Origin: Tanytarsus gracilentus
Lineage: Eukaryota; Arthropoda; Insecta; Diptera; Chironomidae
Length of the DNA stretch: 64,000 nt
Direction: 5' to 3'
NCBI GenBank assembly: GCA_038502055.1
Contig: JAXRKN010000027.1
Location: 434,001 to 498,000, forward strand
Below the pieces are notes generated by a model that made no database searches, had not been told where the DNA came from, and was given only the letters and a program-made list of their open reading frames with translations. Shown here in pieces: positions 53,588-64,000 of the stretch. Numbering within the stretch: the first letter of the stretch is position 1; every line of letters begins with the position of its first letter. The translations under genes and the position numbers were made by a program.

Positions 53588-54715
53588 TTATTTCGTCCAA
53601 TCTTTGTCATCTTCTTCGTCATTTTTCTTTTTATATTTTTTCCTCACAACTTCATCGTCGTTGCTTTTATGCTTTTTGTTGGTTTTTTCCTTATAAATTT
53701 TTTCGACTTTTTTAACTTCATCTTTTGGATAATTCCAACTGACGGTTAAATCTTCTCTATTCGTTGGATCTTCTTCGTTGTTGTATTCTGGAACTTCTTC
53801 AATACCAAGTCGCTTTAGAACTCTTTCCATTACATCGTCGACATACGAGTGAATTACTAAATCAGCTTTCTTCTCAACTTTGATCGGTTGGAGATTAATT
53901 AAAGCAAATTTTCCGCCAAACTTTTTGCTTCTCAATGGAAATTTTCCACTCGGCATGATTTGAAAGCTCGAACCGAGTCCAATGTGAAGATCAGCAATTG
54001 TCGAGTGCATGATTGCCATGTCTAAATCTTCATCTGGTAAATTTCCTTCCCAATCGAGAATTGAATCGATTAGTTGACCTCGACAAGGTCTTTGCTCGTT
54101 CCTGCATGTCATTCCGACTGGTTTTTGACCAACAGTTGGAACCGGTGATGATCTCACAAAACTTTTTTTGCATTTTGGACACTCTGAAGTGAACATATTT
54201 CCATGAACTTCAGCTAAGTTTTTGCGTGGTGTTCCGCTTCGCATGTGAAGTCCGTCAATATTCTGACTGATTATGAATTTCACAAATCCTCGATCAATTA
54301 AAAGCTTTAGAGCTCGGTGAGTTTTAGACGGGATTGCGTCCTTAAAGCTTACATCAATTTTTGGCTTAATTCCTTTCTTCTCTAACGTCCAGACACCTTA
54401 AATTGGAGGGAAAATTGATCAATTCAAAGAAAGGTTCAACAGCATCTGCTTTTACTTTACCGTTAGGTCCTCTAAAATCAGGAATGCCGCAGGATGTTGA
54501 GATACCAGCTCCAGTGTGAACGACGATGTGTTTAGATGTTAAAATCAAGTCAACGAGCTTCTCAACTTTCAATGAAATTTCTTCGGGATTGTCAAAAACC
54601 TAAAAATTAAATTAAATTTTATAAAGAAAGTTTTAAAATAATTTTTCACCTCAGGCGTTCCTAAAATTCCTTTGTCTTCATATGGCGAGAGATTATCGGC
54701 GTAGTTGCAGGACAT
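53588..54715 (-). CDS. SIRT6: Sirtuin 6 (NAD-dependent protein deacylase)
   Basis: Three exons (54650-54715, 54461-54599, 53588-54396) give 337 residues. The MSCNYADNLSPYEDKG N-terminus is typical of SIRT6. The Rossmann NAD motif GAGISTSCGIPDFRGPNG is at 52-69, SQNIDGLHMRSG precedes the catalytic His 133, and the zinc Cys are at 141, 144, 166 and 173. A Lys-rich C-terminal extension (about 290-337) gives a nuclear localisation signal. It removes acetyl and long acyl groups from histone H3 (K9, K18, K56) and other targets, aiding genome stability and metabolic gene silencing. The intron at GPN-G uses a donor inside GTAAAGTAAAA; ignoring it causes a premature stop. Head-to-head with DMAC2L. Confidence 0.95.
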
Positions 54716-54910
54716 TTTCGAGTTACTTTTATTGAGTTTTCTGTCAATTAATTAAAATTGAAATAATTTAAATTTTTTTTTGTTTACAAACAATTTTTTT
54801 TTCGAACACCAAAAAAAGTGGAACAGTGGAAAGTGAAACCAACAGCTGATTATCGAATACTTTTTGTGTATACAAATTTTTTTCATTCTAGAATTTCAGT
54901 ATAAAATAAA

Positions 54911-55774
54911 ATGTTGTCTTTAACTCATCAAATTTTGAAAATTAACAATGTCATTCCTCAAAAAAGATTCTTTTGGGGTTGGGTCAACATGATGTTCAAT
55001 AAGATTGACAGTGAAAGGCTACAGAAACTTGGATATGAAAGATGTGCAAGTGAATGGTTCGTTATTTTACTACGCATTAGAATTTAATTATTAAAATTTG
55101 GAATTTGATGAAAATTAAAATCAATTCTAAGAAATTGAAGCTTTAAAATCATAAAAATAGAAAATTAAGATTTAAAAATTTTCATTTAAGTTTTGGTGAA
55201 AAAAAGATCCGAAAATATTTTTCTAAATCAGAAATCTATTTTAAAATTTTCTAAAAAATTCTCGAACAAAATTTTATTGAATTTTTTTAATGAATTTTTA
55301 TTATTATTTTTAAATTAATTCTTACTTTTTTTTTAATTTAATTTTAGGCTTCTCCGAAACGGCTCCTGTCTCAAACTCTTAAACGCACGCGAGAAACTTT
55401 GCGACTACAATTTGCTTCCACCAGAAAACACAAAATTTTTCATACAAGAGATTTTAGCCGACAACGCCGGCATCAGCGGAATTGGATTTCCTCACATCAA
55501 AGGATGCACAAAGTTGGAGAAAATAGTTTTAAAGAATTGCAGCTACATCGAGGATGACGCATTAGAGTGGTTGAGTTTGAGAAAGGACTCGCTCAAGCAC
55601 TTGGAAATCGAAGATTGCAAAAATTTAACCGATGTAGGTTTGAGAAGTTTGAAGAGTCTCAACAATTTGAGCACGTTGTCGGTTAAAAATCTGCCATATG
55701 TTAAGGACGTCGAGGGTGTCACGAAGGAGCTGAAAGAGAGTTTAAAAAATTGCGTTGTCACGATTGAAAAATAA
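54911..55774 (+). CDS. DMAC2L: ATP synthase subunit s-like protein (DMAC2L / factor B)
   Basis: Two exons (54911-55056, 55348-55774) give 190 residues. The N-terminal stretch (MLSLTHQILKINNVIPQKRFFWGW) looks like a mitochondrial targeting sequence. RFFWGWVNMMFNKID and CASEWLLRNG are family signatures, followed by LRR-type repeats with IGFPHIKGCTKLEKIVLKNCSYIEDDALEWL. DMAC2L (ATP5S, coupling factor B) is associated with mitochondrial ATP synthase, and its relative DMAC2 with complex I assembly. The donor is GTTCGT, unusual but supported by the GAATG|G joining to Trp that matches the family. Confidence 0.92.
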
Positions 55775-55931
55775 AATTTAAGTGAATGACTTAAAGTTAA
55801 ATCTAGTCAGTTATTAAAAAATTCACTCAGGATGAAAAATTTGATCCTAAAAAATTTTAAAGTTTAAAAGAAAATGAATAAAAATTTTATAAAACATTTA
55901 ATTTATTTTTTAAAATTTAAAAAACTTTTTT

Positions 55932-56609
55932 CTAAACAACCTCAACTTTTCCACTCTTCTCGTCCTCTTTTTCTCCTTTCTCAGCCTTCTCATAATCATC
56001 ACCCAAATAAAGTCTATACTCGGCTTCTCTCTGACCCAAAATCTCATTGTACATCAACACGGTCGTACAAAAGTTTATCAATCCGTATGCAATGTAATGA
56101 TAAAATTCTCGCTGTATGCCGTCGTATGTCACCGCGACTGATAACAGAAATGAGATTGTGCCATATTTGAGATGAAAATTGTGGCGAATTGAATCGGGAC
56201 AGCGATTGTGACAGCCGAGAAAGAGGTAAATGAACATGCTGCATAAATACGTGATCAACAGAGCGCACTCAAGGATGTACTGACGTCCTAAATTTTAACG
56301 GATAAAAATTATTTAAATAATTTTTTTAAATCCTAAAAATTTTAACGGATAAAAATTATTTAAATTAAACGAATTAATTCTAAATTTTAATGGATAAAAA
56401 TTATTTAAATTATAACGGATAAAAATTATTTAAATAATTTTTTAAATCCTAAATTTAACGGATAAAATTTACTAAATATTTCAATTTTTTTTACTTTTAC
56501 TAATGGTCGCAAAATCAGCTGCCTCAATAAAGTTCGGAACTTGAAAAATCACCAACAAAAGGCAACATAAAAAGTTCACGACACCAACGATGTAAAGACT
56601 CTTCGACAT
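55932..56609 (-). CDS. Small four-pass membrane protein (unrecognised)
   Basis: Two exons (56501-56609, 55932-56287) give 154 residues. Four hydrophobic segments lie at about 5-24, 43-62, 76-92 and 100-118, then an acidic/basic cytoplasmic tail (GDDYEKAEKGEKEDEKSGK). Short loops hold FIEAADFATI and YDGIQREFYHYIAYG. The intron (213 bp) is long for the window because of tandem repeats. I do not recognise the family; the layout suggests a small tetraspan protein in an internal or plasma membrane. Confidence 0.75.
56290..56465. repeat. Tandem intronic repeat carrying splice-acceptor-like motifs
   Basis: Four to five units of an AACGGATAAAAATTATTTAAAT-like sequence (about 30-45 bp apart). On the transcribed strand, several units end in TTTAGGA, matching the real acceptor at 56288-56289. 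Confidence 0.8.
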
Positions 56610-57693
56610 GTTCTCTTAAACTTGAATTTTTTCTTCACTTTCAACTTCGATTTATTTACATTGAAGGACTCAAAAAAATTGAGATCACGTGACTTCGTCG
56701 TCGTCGTTAAAAAATTTGTGTTAAGTAAATCGGAGAAAGTGTGACAGGGCGATAAGAGATGATGGCACTTGTACACTTGTAATTTTTATCTCTTTAGGGT
56801 TGTTTTGATGTTTCTGAACTATTACGTCGCTTTTTGCGTTGTTTGTTATTTTTTTGGTTTTGATTTGTTCTTAATTTTTCAAGGATTTAAAATTGTTTTA
56901 GAAAATTTTAAAAATTTCGCAAAAATATTTTCTGAAATTTTTTAAAATTGTTTTTTAGAATTTTAAATTTTAATAAAAATATTTTCAGAATTTTAGTAAA
57001 ATTTTTTTTTTGATAAATTTTTGATTTTTTTTTAATTTAAAAAATTAAATTTTTTCCACTTTTAATTTTTCTCCAAGCTTCTTAGCTCGTCAAAATTCTC
57101 TTCCACAATGCCGATCTCCATCCTGAAAACATTCAAAGTCTTTTAAATTTATTCTGATAAGGCCAATCAACTTCTCTCTCACGGTTCTTAAATTACAAGC
57201 TTGTACTCGTATTCAGTGGTGATAAGATAATAAAATGGCAATAAAGTGTCAAAAAAAGAGAGAGAAGCTCATTAACTTGTAAATCATTGTTTATTGCTTT
57301 TGTGATGATTAAAAATAGAGAAATAAGGGAGTGCGAGCACTTGTGGAGATTGGCGATAAGACGAAAATGCATGCTCATCATTTTTGGCGAGTCGTGTGGG
57401 TTTAAAAACAAACTTTACGTCATTTTTCAAAGTTGATACTGAAAATTAATTCTTAATTCTTCATTTAATTACTCTTTGAAATACTTTTAACATATATTTT
57501 TTTTCATTATTAATAATAAATTTACAATTGTACAAAAAAATATCACTTATCCGAATTAAAGTTCACGAAATTACAAAATAAAAAGGTTTTCTGAATTTTT
57601 GAAGAATTTGCTCTCGAATTAGAAATTTAAAACTTAAGAACAAAAGGAAATTTCACAACTTAATGAACATAAAAGTCTGTCCGAGATGTACGT
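56610..57693. other. Intergenic / OGT 3' region
   Basis: Promoter of the membrane-protein gene at the left and the OGT 3' UTR at the right. No further gene; open frames here are AT-rich noise. Confidence 0.5.
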
Positions 57694-60600
57694 TTATACT
57701 TTCGTAACTAACCCACCCTCGGCGCACAAGTGATCTGGCTCGAGGCCGGCTTCAAAGCGCTTCCACATTTTCCTAAAAAGCTTTTCGAGTTCCTGCACGT
57801 AGTGCTTGCAATCGAAGAGGGGACTGTGTTTACGTGCCGACCACACTTTCGCACGAATTGCCTTTAAAAATTCACGATCGTTGCCGAGGCGGACTGCAAT
57901 GTCGACATATTCCTGTCGTGTGCGTGCAATCAATTCAGGACAGCCGAGCGTGGTAAGCTGCGATGCGGCAACTCTGAAATAAATCAATGGCAGTTGAGTA
58001 CGATTGTTAAAGTTTATGACAGATTTGAGAGACATGCCAATGGCCGTCGGAGGTTAATGGGAGAATAACTAAAATTCACCTTGATGCAAGAGTCTCCTGT
58101 GGAAGGGTAATGACAGGCGTTCCGGTCCATAAAACATCCATTGATGTTGTGTGTCCATTGCAGAGCGGCGTATCGAGACAAACGTCAGCCAATTGACCTC
58201 GTCGGACGTGTTCTTCTTTTGCGGCGACATTTGAAAATATTATGCGATTTGGTCCGAGACCTAAAATCATTTTCCAATTTTGAGATAAAAGCCATAAATT
58301 TTTTTGTTATAACTTACCAAGATTTTGTGCGGTTTGTTGAATATTCTGCTCGCCAACCGCCGGAAAACGAAGCAGCCACAAAACTGAATTTGGCACTGCC
58401 TTCAAAATGCTCACCCATGAGTGCAGGGTTTGTGGATCGATTTTGTAAAGTTGATTAAAATTACAATAGATGACACAATTATCCGGCAATCCATATTGTC
58501 CTCGTGTCGTCACCACAATTGTCCTTGGAACTTCTTCACCCGTGGCTGCTTTATTATTGGCATTCGCTTGCAGTCCATTCTGAACGACAACGCCGTTGAG
58601 GGACGTTTGTGAACTTCCTGTTTGTATCATTGACTCAATAATTGTTGTCGTCGGCAGTTCAGCGATTTTCATTTGAATCTCAATCGGATTAGCCGCCCTC
58701 ACCACTTCCCTCACCGTTTTCACTTCATGCCTCTGCTCGAGTGGCGATAAATCTGTGGCATTAATAACCGCCACGTTGTCAGCAATTCCATTTATCGAGC
58801 TCGATTTATCGCTTAGAATCAATCTTTCCTGCAAGTGTGGGAACATCTGTTTGTGATCGCCTGTTAAAAAAGAATTAGTTTGAATTTAATTTGATTTTAA
58901 GCTTTTTTTCCTACCAATAAAGAATGTGCTCGTCATAAACGCAAGTTTTTCGCTATACTGATGAGCGAGTTCGAGTGGCGACGTCACTTTATCGGTGACA
59001 ATGTAATCCATGAATGGAGCTCCACTTGTGCCGGGATAGCCGAGCCACATGACTAAATTTGAAGAGAGATAAAAGTTAATCTTGATAAGTTAATCAAACA
59101 GCTTAAAAGCTCACCCTGAATTGGCGCCGGTCTCAATGCGAAAATCTCATTTCTCGCACCCTTTGTATAACCATTCATGTTCACCAAAATGTGAATTCCG
59201 TCTTGGTAAATTTTGTCAGCTGCCTTTCCATTGCATGGAAACTGCGACAAATCCACAAAGTGCTCGGCCTCTTTGGCAATTTTACTCCTAAATGTCGTTC
59301 CATCGTCGACGCTCAATGCATAGCAGAAAATTTCGACATTTTTGAGATCGTGAAGGCCGGGCACGGACTGCATCAAATGTGAAGTTGGATGATTTCCAAA
59401 ATCACTGCTGACGTAGCCGATTCTCAATCGTGACTCGAGAGTGCGAGAAAACTTATACGGCGGCTTATGGAGCACGTGAATCTTTTCTAGACACAAATTT
59501 GCGTGTCGACCAGCGATGGCCTTACGGAAGTCATGCGAAAGCGGATAGAGCATGGAATGATGTGGATGAACAGATGGTAAACGATTCTTTTCGAGCTGCT
59601 CAGCGACAATGCTCACAATTTTCTTCATGCGACCTTCGTAGTCCGTCCAATCGCAAACGATTTGCAGGCAATGCGCTAGATTGCAGTAAGCGTCGGGAAA
59701 GTCGGGTTTAAGCTTCAGGGCAGTTCGATACGAGGAAATTGCTTCCGGGATGTTACCGCTGTCTTTGTGAATCGACGCCAAGTTCGAGTGTGCATCAGCA
59801 AATGCTGGATTTATTTGAATGGCTCTCGAATAGCAATGCATCGCTCCATTAACGTCTTGCATTTCCTTCAAAGTGTTGCCCATGTTCGAGTAAGCGTCCG
59901 CGAATGTCGGCTGAATTCTGATCGCTTCTTTGTAATGCATGAGAGCCTCATTTAATTTTCCTTGTTGCTGTAAAACGGAAGCCAAATTGCTGTGAGCGGC
60001 AGCGAATTCAGGAAAAACTTCCAATGCCTTTAAATACAATCGAGTCGCCTCCTCAATGAAACCCTGTTCTCGTTTGATATTTGCGAGATTATTGAGCGAG
60101 TCAGCGTGATGAGGACAGAGACGCAATGCGGTATTGTAGCTGTCTTCAGCATCCTGAACTTGACCTTTCTCTTTGTAGGCATTTGCAAGGTTGCAATAAG
60201 CGTCGGGGAAGTTCGGTTGAAGTTCAATCGCACGACGATATGTGTCAATTGCGAGATCGATGAGACCTGGATGAAAAAATAAAATTTATTAGATTGATTT
60301 AAGTTCAATTTAAGATTAAATCTCACCTTGCTCGTAGTAGACACAAGCTAAATTTCCATGCACAACGGCATTGTTGGGCGAAAGATTTAGAGCTCTCAGA
60401 TAAGCAGCGACAGCCCTGTGAAAAACAAGAAAAATAAGTTAATTATAATTTTTCTATTGGATATGAGTCAAAAAATATTTTTTTTTTGGAGTCATCGATT
60501 TTTTTAGAGCATGGAAATTTTCTGCTTAATCAAACTTAATTTGGTGCCACATTGACCGGAAATTTTGCTAAACAATGTGTTGAAAAAATATAATAAAATG

Positions 60601-62947
60601 TTTGACATTAATTAAGAATTCTTTTGTTCTCAGACTCTCTCTCTTAATGACCAATCAGACTCTCCCTCATTGGATACCTTTTAATTTGTATTTTAATCCA
60701 ATTAATGCAGCCATTTGATGGCAAAGTCTTTTGTTCTGGTTTACTCGAACACATTGACGAGGTGGACGGCGGACTTGAGGTGGAAGATTGTGGAGGAGAA
60801 ATCCTCACGATAGAGTAAATCACAATGCATTGATAGTCCATTTTTTATTTGTTATAAAAATACGCGAAAACTTTCTTTCAGCTTATAACTTTTTTTTGGT
60901 TGTAAAATTCAATCGAAAAATTTACGTCCTGGTTTTTATTTTTGAGGAACATTTAACAGCACAACCACACATGTATATGACACCTTTAATAGCTTATCTC
61001 TTCCATTTAAATCAACAACTTTTTTTTATGTATTTAATGACACGCGACGTATAAAAATGCTCATTGATGTGATTATATACGCGAAATTATCCTCCCTTTT
61101 TACACAGCAATGGAACACATTTCAATTAATGTTTTTTGGACTCGCTATGAGTTTTTAATGAGACACAAACATGGAACGTAAATAAATGTTTTTAGCGTTT
61201 AATTATTAATTAAGTTGTTTTTCCGAGGGAGAAATTTTATATTTTCACTTTCAGGTGTTGCTTTTAAATGTGCTAGACTGAAGAGGGTGGAACTGAGGAT
61301 TTTGTTGAAAATGTGGTTTGGAATTTTTGAGAAAAGATTTAAAAATTATTCAAAAAAATTAACGAAAGCTATTTTTCATAATTATTTGAAATATTTTTTA
61401 AAATAGAGAAAAAAAATTTCAAATTATTGAAATCATTTTCAAAAAATCAAAAAAAAATAATTAAAATTAATTGAAATTATTTTCAAAAAAAATTAAATTT
61501 CTTTGTCAAAAATCCAAAAAAAAATTATTTTTATCAAAAAATCCAAAAAAAAATATTTTTATCAAAAAATCCAAAAAAAAATATTTTTGTCAAAAATCGC
61601 AAAAAAAATCTTTCATTTTATCTTCACATTTTACAAATTTATTTAAATTATTTTCATACTTGATTGAAAATTCAACAAACAATTAAAAATAATTGAGAGC
61701 TTTTTTTCCAGTTAATAACCACATTGCCAACCTTGTGTCTCTCATCTCATCATCGAGCACATGCATTTCACAATTTTAAACATTTTTTTCTTTCACTCCA
61801 CACGCAAAGAACTTTATTCGAATGATTTCACTCCAGTCTCGAATCAAAATTGTCGAAGAGACGAAAAAAAAAGATATTTATAGTCAGATGGAAGCAGTAA
61901 GGAGATTTTTATGGTACTGAAAGCATTTCGATAAACATTTTTTTTTTCTGTTGACTGATGAACGCATGAAAAAATCGATATACGAAGTTGTTGGTGGGGG
62001 GAGAGGATGTGATAGCGGTGTTATCTATCAAAATTATTTCCTATGCGAATTTTCTTCACTCCCCCGAAAAAAAAGAAAATAGCTTTTTGTTTTCAAATTA
62101 TTGTCTCGAAAGAGCTTTTTTTTCGTCACTCGCGTGTTAAAATTAAACGCAAATTTTTTGCCCCTTTTTCACATAAATAAAAACAGAAAGTAAAGAATTA
62201 AAAAAAGGCGTATTCCATGAGAATGAAGAAGATGGATAGAAAAAATGGGAGAAAAATGCGAAAACGCGTTGTGAAAGCTCGATTTAATAGCAACTACTGA
62301 GTGAAGTGTGTGTACAATAAGAAATTTGTTGAGGAGGAAAATTTTCTCTCACACAAACACGAATGTGTTTGAGTTCGGGCGATTTCGTGAAAAAGTAAAG
62401 CGTTACTATGGAAACGGATATTGCAAAGTGTGCTTAAAGGATGAAATTTAAGAGTCTGCCGGATTTTTTTTCTCAGTCGAGATCGTAAAAAATAATTTGG
62501 GAGCTTTCTTTGGGGGTTGGAGAATTTTTTTAGTTAATTTTAGGATGAAATTTTTTTAATTAATTTTTTCTAAATCTCAAACTTTTAATTGCCAAATTCT
62601 AACTGTCTCCACCCGACGTCAATTAATTAATCGCTCGTGAATTTATGAATGTTGTGCAATTATTTTCCACTTTCTTTACTATTTTTACACGTGGCTGTGC
62701 TAAAAAAAAGAGTGACTCGCTCATAAAATAAAAATTCAATTAAGACTCACCGATCGAATATTCTCGCTTCCTTCAGTACATTTCCCAGATTGATGTAGGC
62801 GTCCAAAAAGTTGGGATCAAGTGCGACGGCTTTCTCGAAGTGATGGATGGCGAGCCAAATTTCACCTTGTGCGTTAAACACGCATCCCAAGTTTGACCAT
62901 GCGACAGCAAAATCGGGTCGGGTTTCAATCGCTTTTAAATAACATGC
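57694..62947 (-). CDS. OGT: O-GlcNAc transferase (5' part outside window)
   Basis: Seven exons in the window (62751-62947, 60327-60415, 59115-60266, 58915-59052, 58318-58860, 58080-58260, 57694-57973) join without frame breaks to 859 residues. The first begins at GCA of the ACYLKAIE TPR, so upstream TPRs and the start lie beyond 64000. Eight or so TPRs of 34 residues precede the linker. The catalytic parts follow: HPTSHLM and DGIHILVNMNGYTKGAR (the two conserved His), an intervening domain, then VAAKEEHVRRGQLADVCLDT and CNGHTTSMDVLW, which bind UDP-GlcNAc. The enzyme attaches GlcNAc to Ser/Thr of nuclear and cytosolic proteins (super sex combs in Drosophila). The second intron is 2.3 kb. Confidence 0.97.
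60416..62750 (-). other. Long OGT intron
   Basis: Contains low-complexity repeats (61497-61612) but no recognisable exon or RNA gene. A plus-strand frame at 61471-61686 is made of these repeats and is not a gene. Confidence 0.6.
61497..61612. repeat. Tandem A-rich repeat in the OGT intron
   Basis: About four units of a roughly 28-bp TATTTTTATCAAAAAATCC-like sequence with poly-A stretches. Confidence 0.8.
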
Positions 62948-64000
62948 CTGTATATTTTTTTTGTGTGTTTTTTGGAGAGTGTGAGAGGAGAAAATTCGCA
63001 TCAATCAATGAAGAAAAAAAAAATTAAAATGTAATTAAGAAAATTATTCTGTAAATATATTTTTTTTGCAGGAGGAAAATTGTCATTTCCGTGGCAGAGA
63101 AAATGTTTTAATAATGACAACCGCTGGCAGCTATGCAAAAGCATGGTTGTAATTCTATAAAGTTTGTGCAATGAACATTTGTTTGGAATGTGGAGACAGA
63201 TTTGAATAATTAGAGAGAATTCGCTAGAAAATGTTTATAAATTTTCTATATGAACTTTAATTTTTTTTAATGAGAGAAAAATCTCTGAATTTTATTACAA
63301 AACTTTTTATCACAAAAATTTTCCCTCTCAACCTCAATAAAACTTTTTTCCAATTCTTTCAAGTCATTAAAGACATTTCGATAACCTCATTCTCCACATT
63401 CAAACTAAATTATCCATTTTTTTTAAATACATATATGTTCTAAAAAAAGGCTGAGATAAAATCAATAATTTTATTGTTCATTTATTAGATTAAATTCTTT
63501 CATATTGATGAATGCCAAGTGAAGAGGAAAAGTTGATAATAAGATAATGTAAAGATGTTTAAAATAGAAAAGCCACTTTCAACTGTTCCTCTTCGTTGTT
63601 ATGTGAAATGCACACAATGATTCCTATCTTTACGCGTTCTTTTTTGTGTTATGTACATGAAAATTTATACGCAAAACCTATTGAGACACGCTTATCAAGG
63701 GTTGGAGTTTTTCGAGTATATTTACAAGTTTATAAGTTTACGCAAAGCTGTTGAAGACTTTTTGTGGAAATTCCTCGACGACAACGATAACGAAGGTGCG
63801 AATTTTTTTTATAAGGAAACCACTTTTACGCCCTACGCTGTTTAATGATGCCAACATATTGAATTTAGTTGAAGTTTTGAGGTTTTTTCAGGGGGTGAGT
63901 AACTCGCAGGTACTGAGTTACTGCAAAATAACTGCAAACTGTAGGTCCTCAAATATCTGCAGGTATTTTGCAGGTAGTCAAATATACTGATATTGAGTAC
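62948..64000 (-). other. Upstream OGT intron (continues beyond window)
   Basis: No TPR-coding exon seen on either strand. The last 120 bp contain clustered CTGCAGGTATTTTGCAGG-like repeats and may begin another repeat element. Confidence 0.5.

Noticed and set aside
54396..54460. Reading SIRT6 exon 2 straight through to a stop at 54366
   Set aside because: That translation loses the conserved GPNGVWT sequence; splicing 54460-54397 restores it with GT-AG sites and gives a full SIRT6.
61471..61686. Lys/Ser-rich plus-strand frame in the OGT intron
   Set aside because: Made from the tandem A-rich repeat; no independent coding sign.
62948..63004. Met-initiated N-terminus for the first OGT exon seen
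   Set aside because: The residues before ACYLKAIE are intron sequence; the acceptor at 62948-62949 and the TPR phase show that the true 5' exons are outside the window.
63651..63990. Plus-strand frames near the window end
   Set aside because: Intronic, overlapping in two frames, no conserved motif.

Overview
This window is nuclear DNA of an AT-rich insect. The evidence is spliced genes with very short introns (often 50-80 bp), replication-dependent histone genes ending in the metazoan 3' stem-loop, ZAD-C2H2 zinc-finger proteins (an arthropod-specific expansion), and orthologs of conserved animal genes. The lysine/alanine-rich H1, compact genes and the secreted LRR family fit a nematoceran dipteran, most likely a non-biting midge (Chironomidae). 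That placement is inference, not a database result.

Layout. 1-15 kb: a partial minus-strand protein with an HExxH motif, a ZC3H11A-like CCCH protein, an F-box/LRR protein, gamma-SNAP, three C2H2 zinc-finger genes and FIBP. 15.1-26.4 kb: a histone cluster with two H3/H4 pairs in inverted orientation, two H2B/H2A pairs in direct orientation and one H1. Two genes of a secreted LRR family (one broken by a MITE-like insert) and a small membrane-protein gene lie between the histone blocks. 26.5-30.6 kb: INPP1, GLO1 and nischarin. 31-48 kb: a minus-strand array of seven single-exon, signal-peptide-bearing LRR proteins, most ending in a transmembrane segment. Their long AT-rich spacers hold several inverted-repeat elements and a retroelement copy with a 25-bp target-site duplication. 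48.6-57 kb: a second F-box/LRR gene, FBXO28, a decayed retroelement-like stretch ending in poly-A, a DOMON protein, SIRT6, DMAC2L and an unrecognised multi-pass membrane protein. 57.7-64 kb: most of O-GlcNAc transferase (OGT), whose 5' end lies beyond the window.

How the genes relate. The conserved genes are unrelated housekeeping functions, with two compact divergent pairs (F-box/LRR with FBXO28; SIRT6 with DMAC2L). The histone pairs share bidirectional promoters with TATA boxes on both sides. The most distinctive content is the LRR family (nine members in 31 kb). It shares a conserved ectodomain with variable Thr/Pro/Glu-rich stalks and tails, and has members that are intact, secreted-only, frameshifted or insertion-broken. 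It looks like a rapidly evolving family of cell-surface or secreted recognition proteins of unknown function.

Limits: exon joins were read by eye from GT/AG sites, frame continuity and recalled family patterns; no search was run. UTR limits and transcription starts are not determined.
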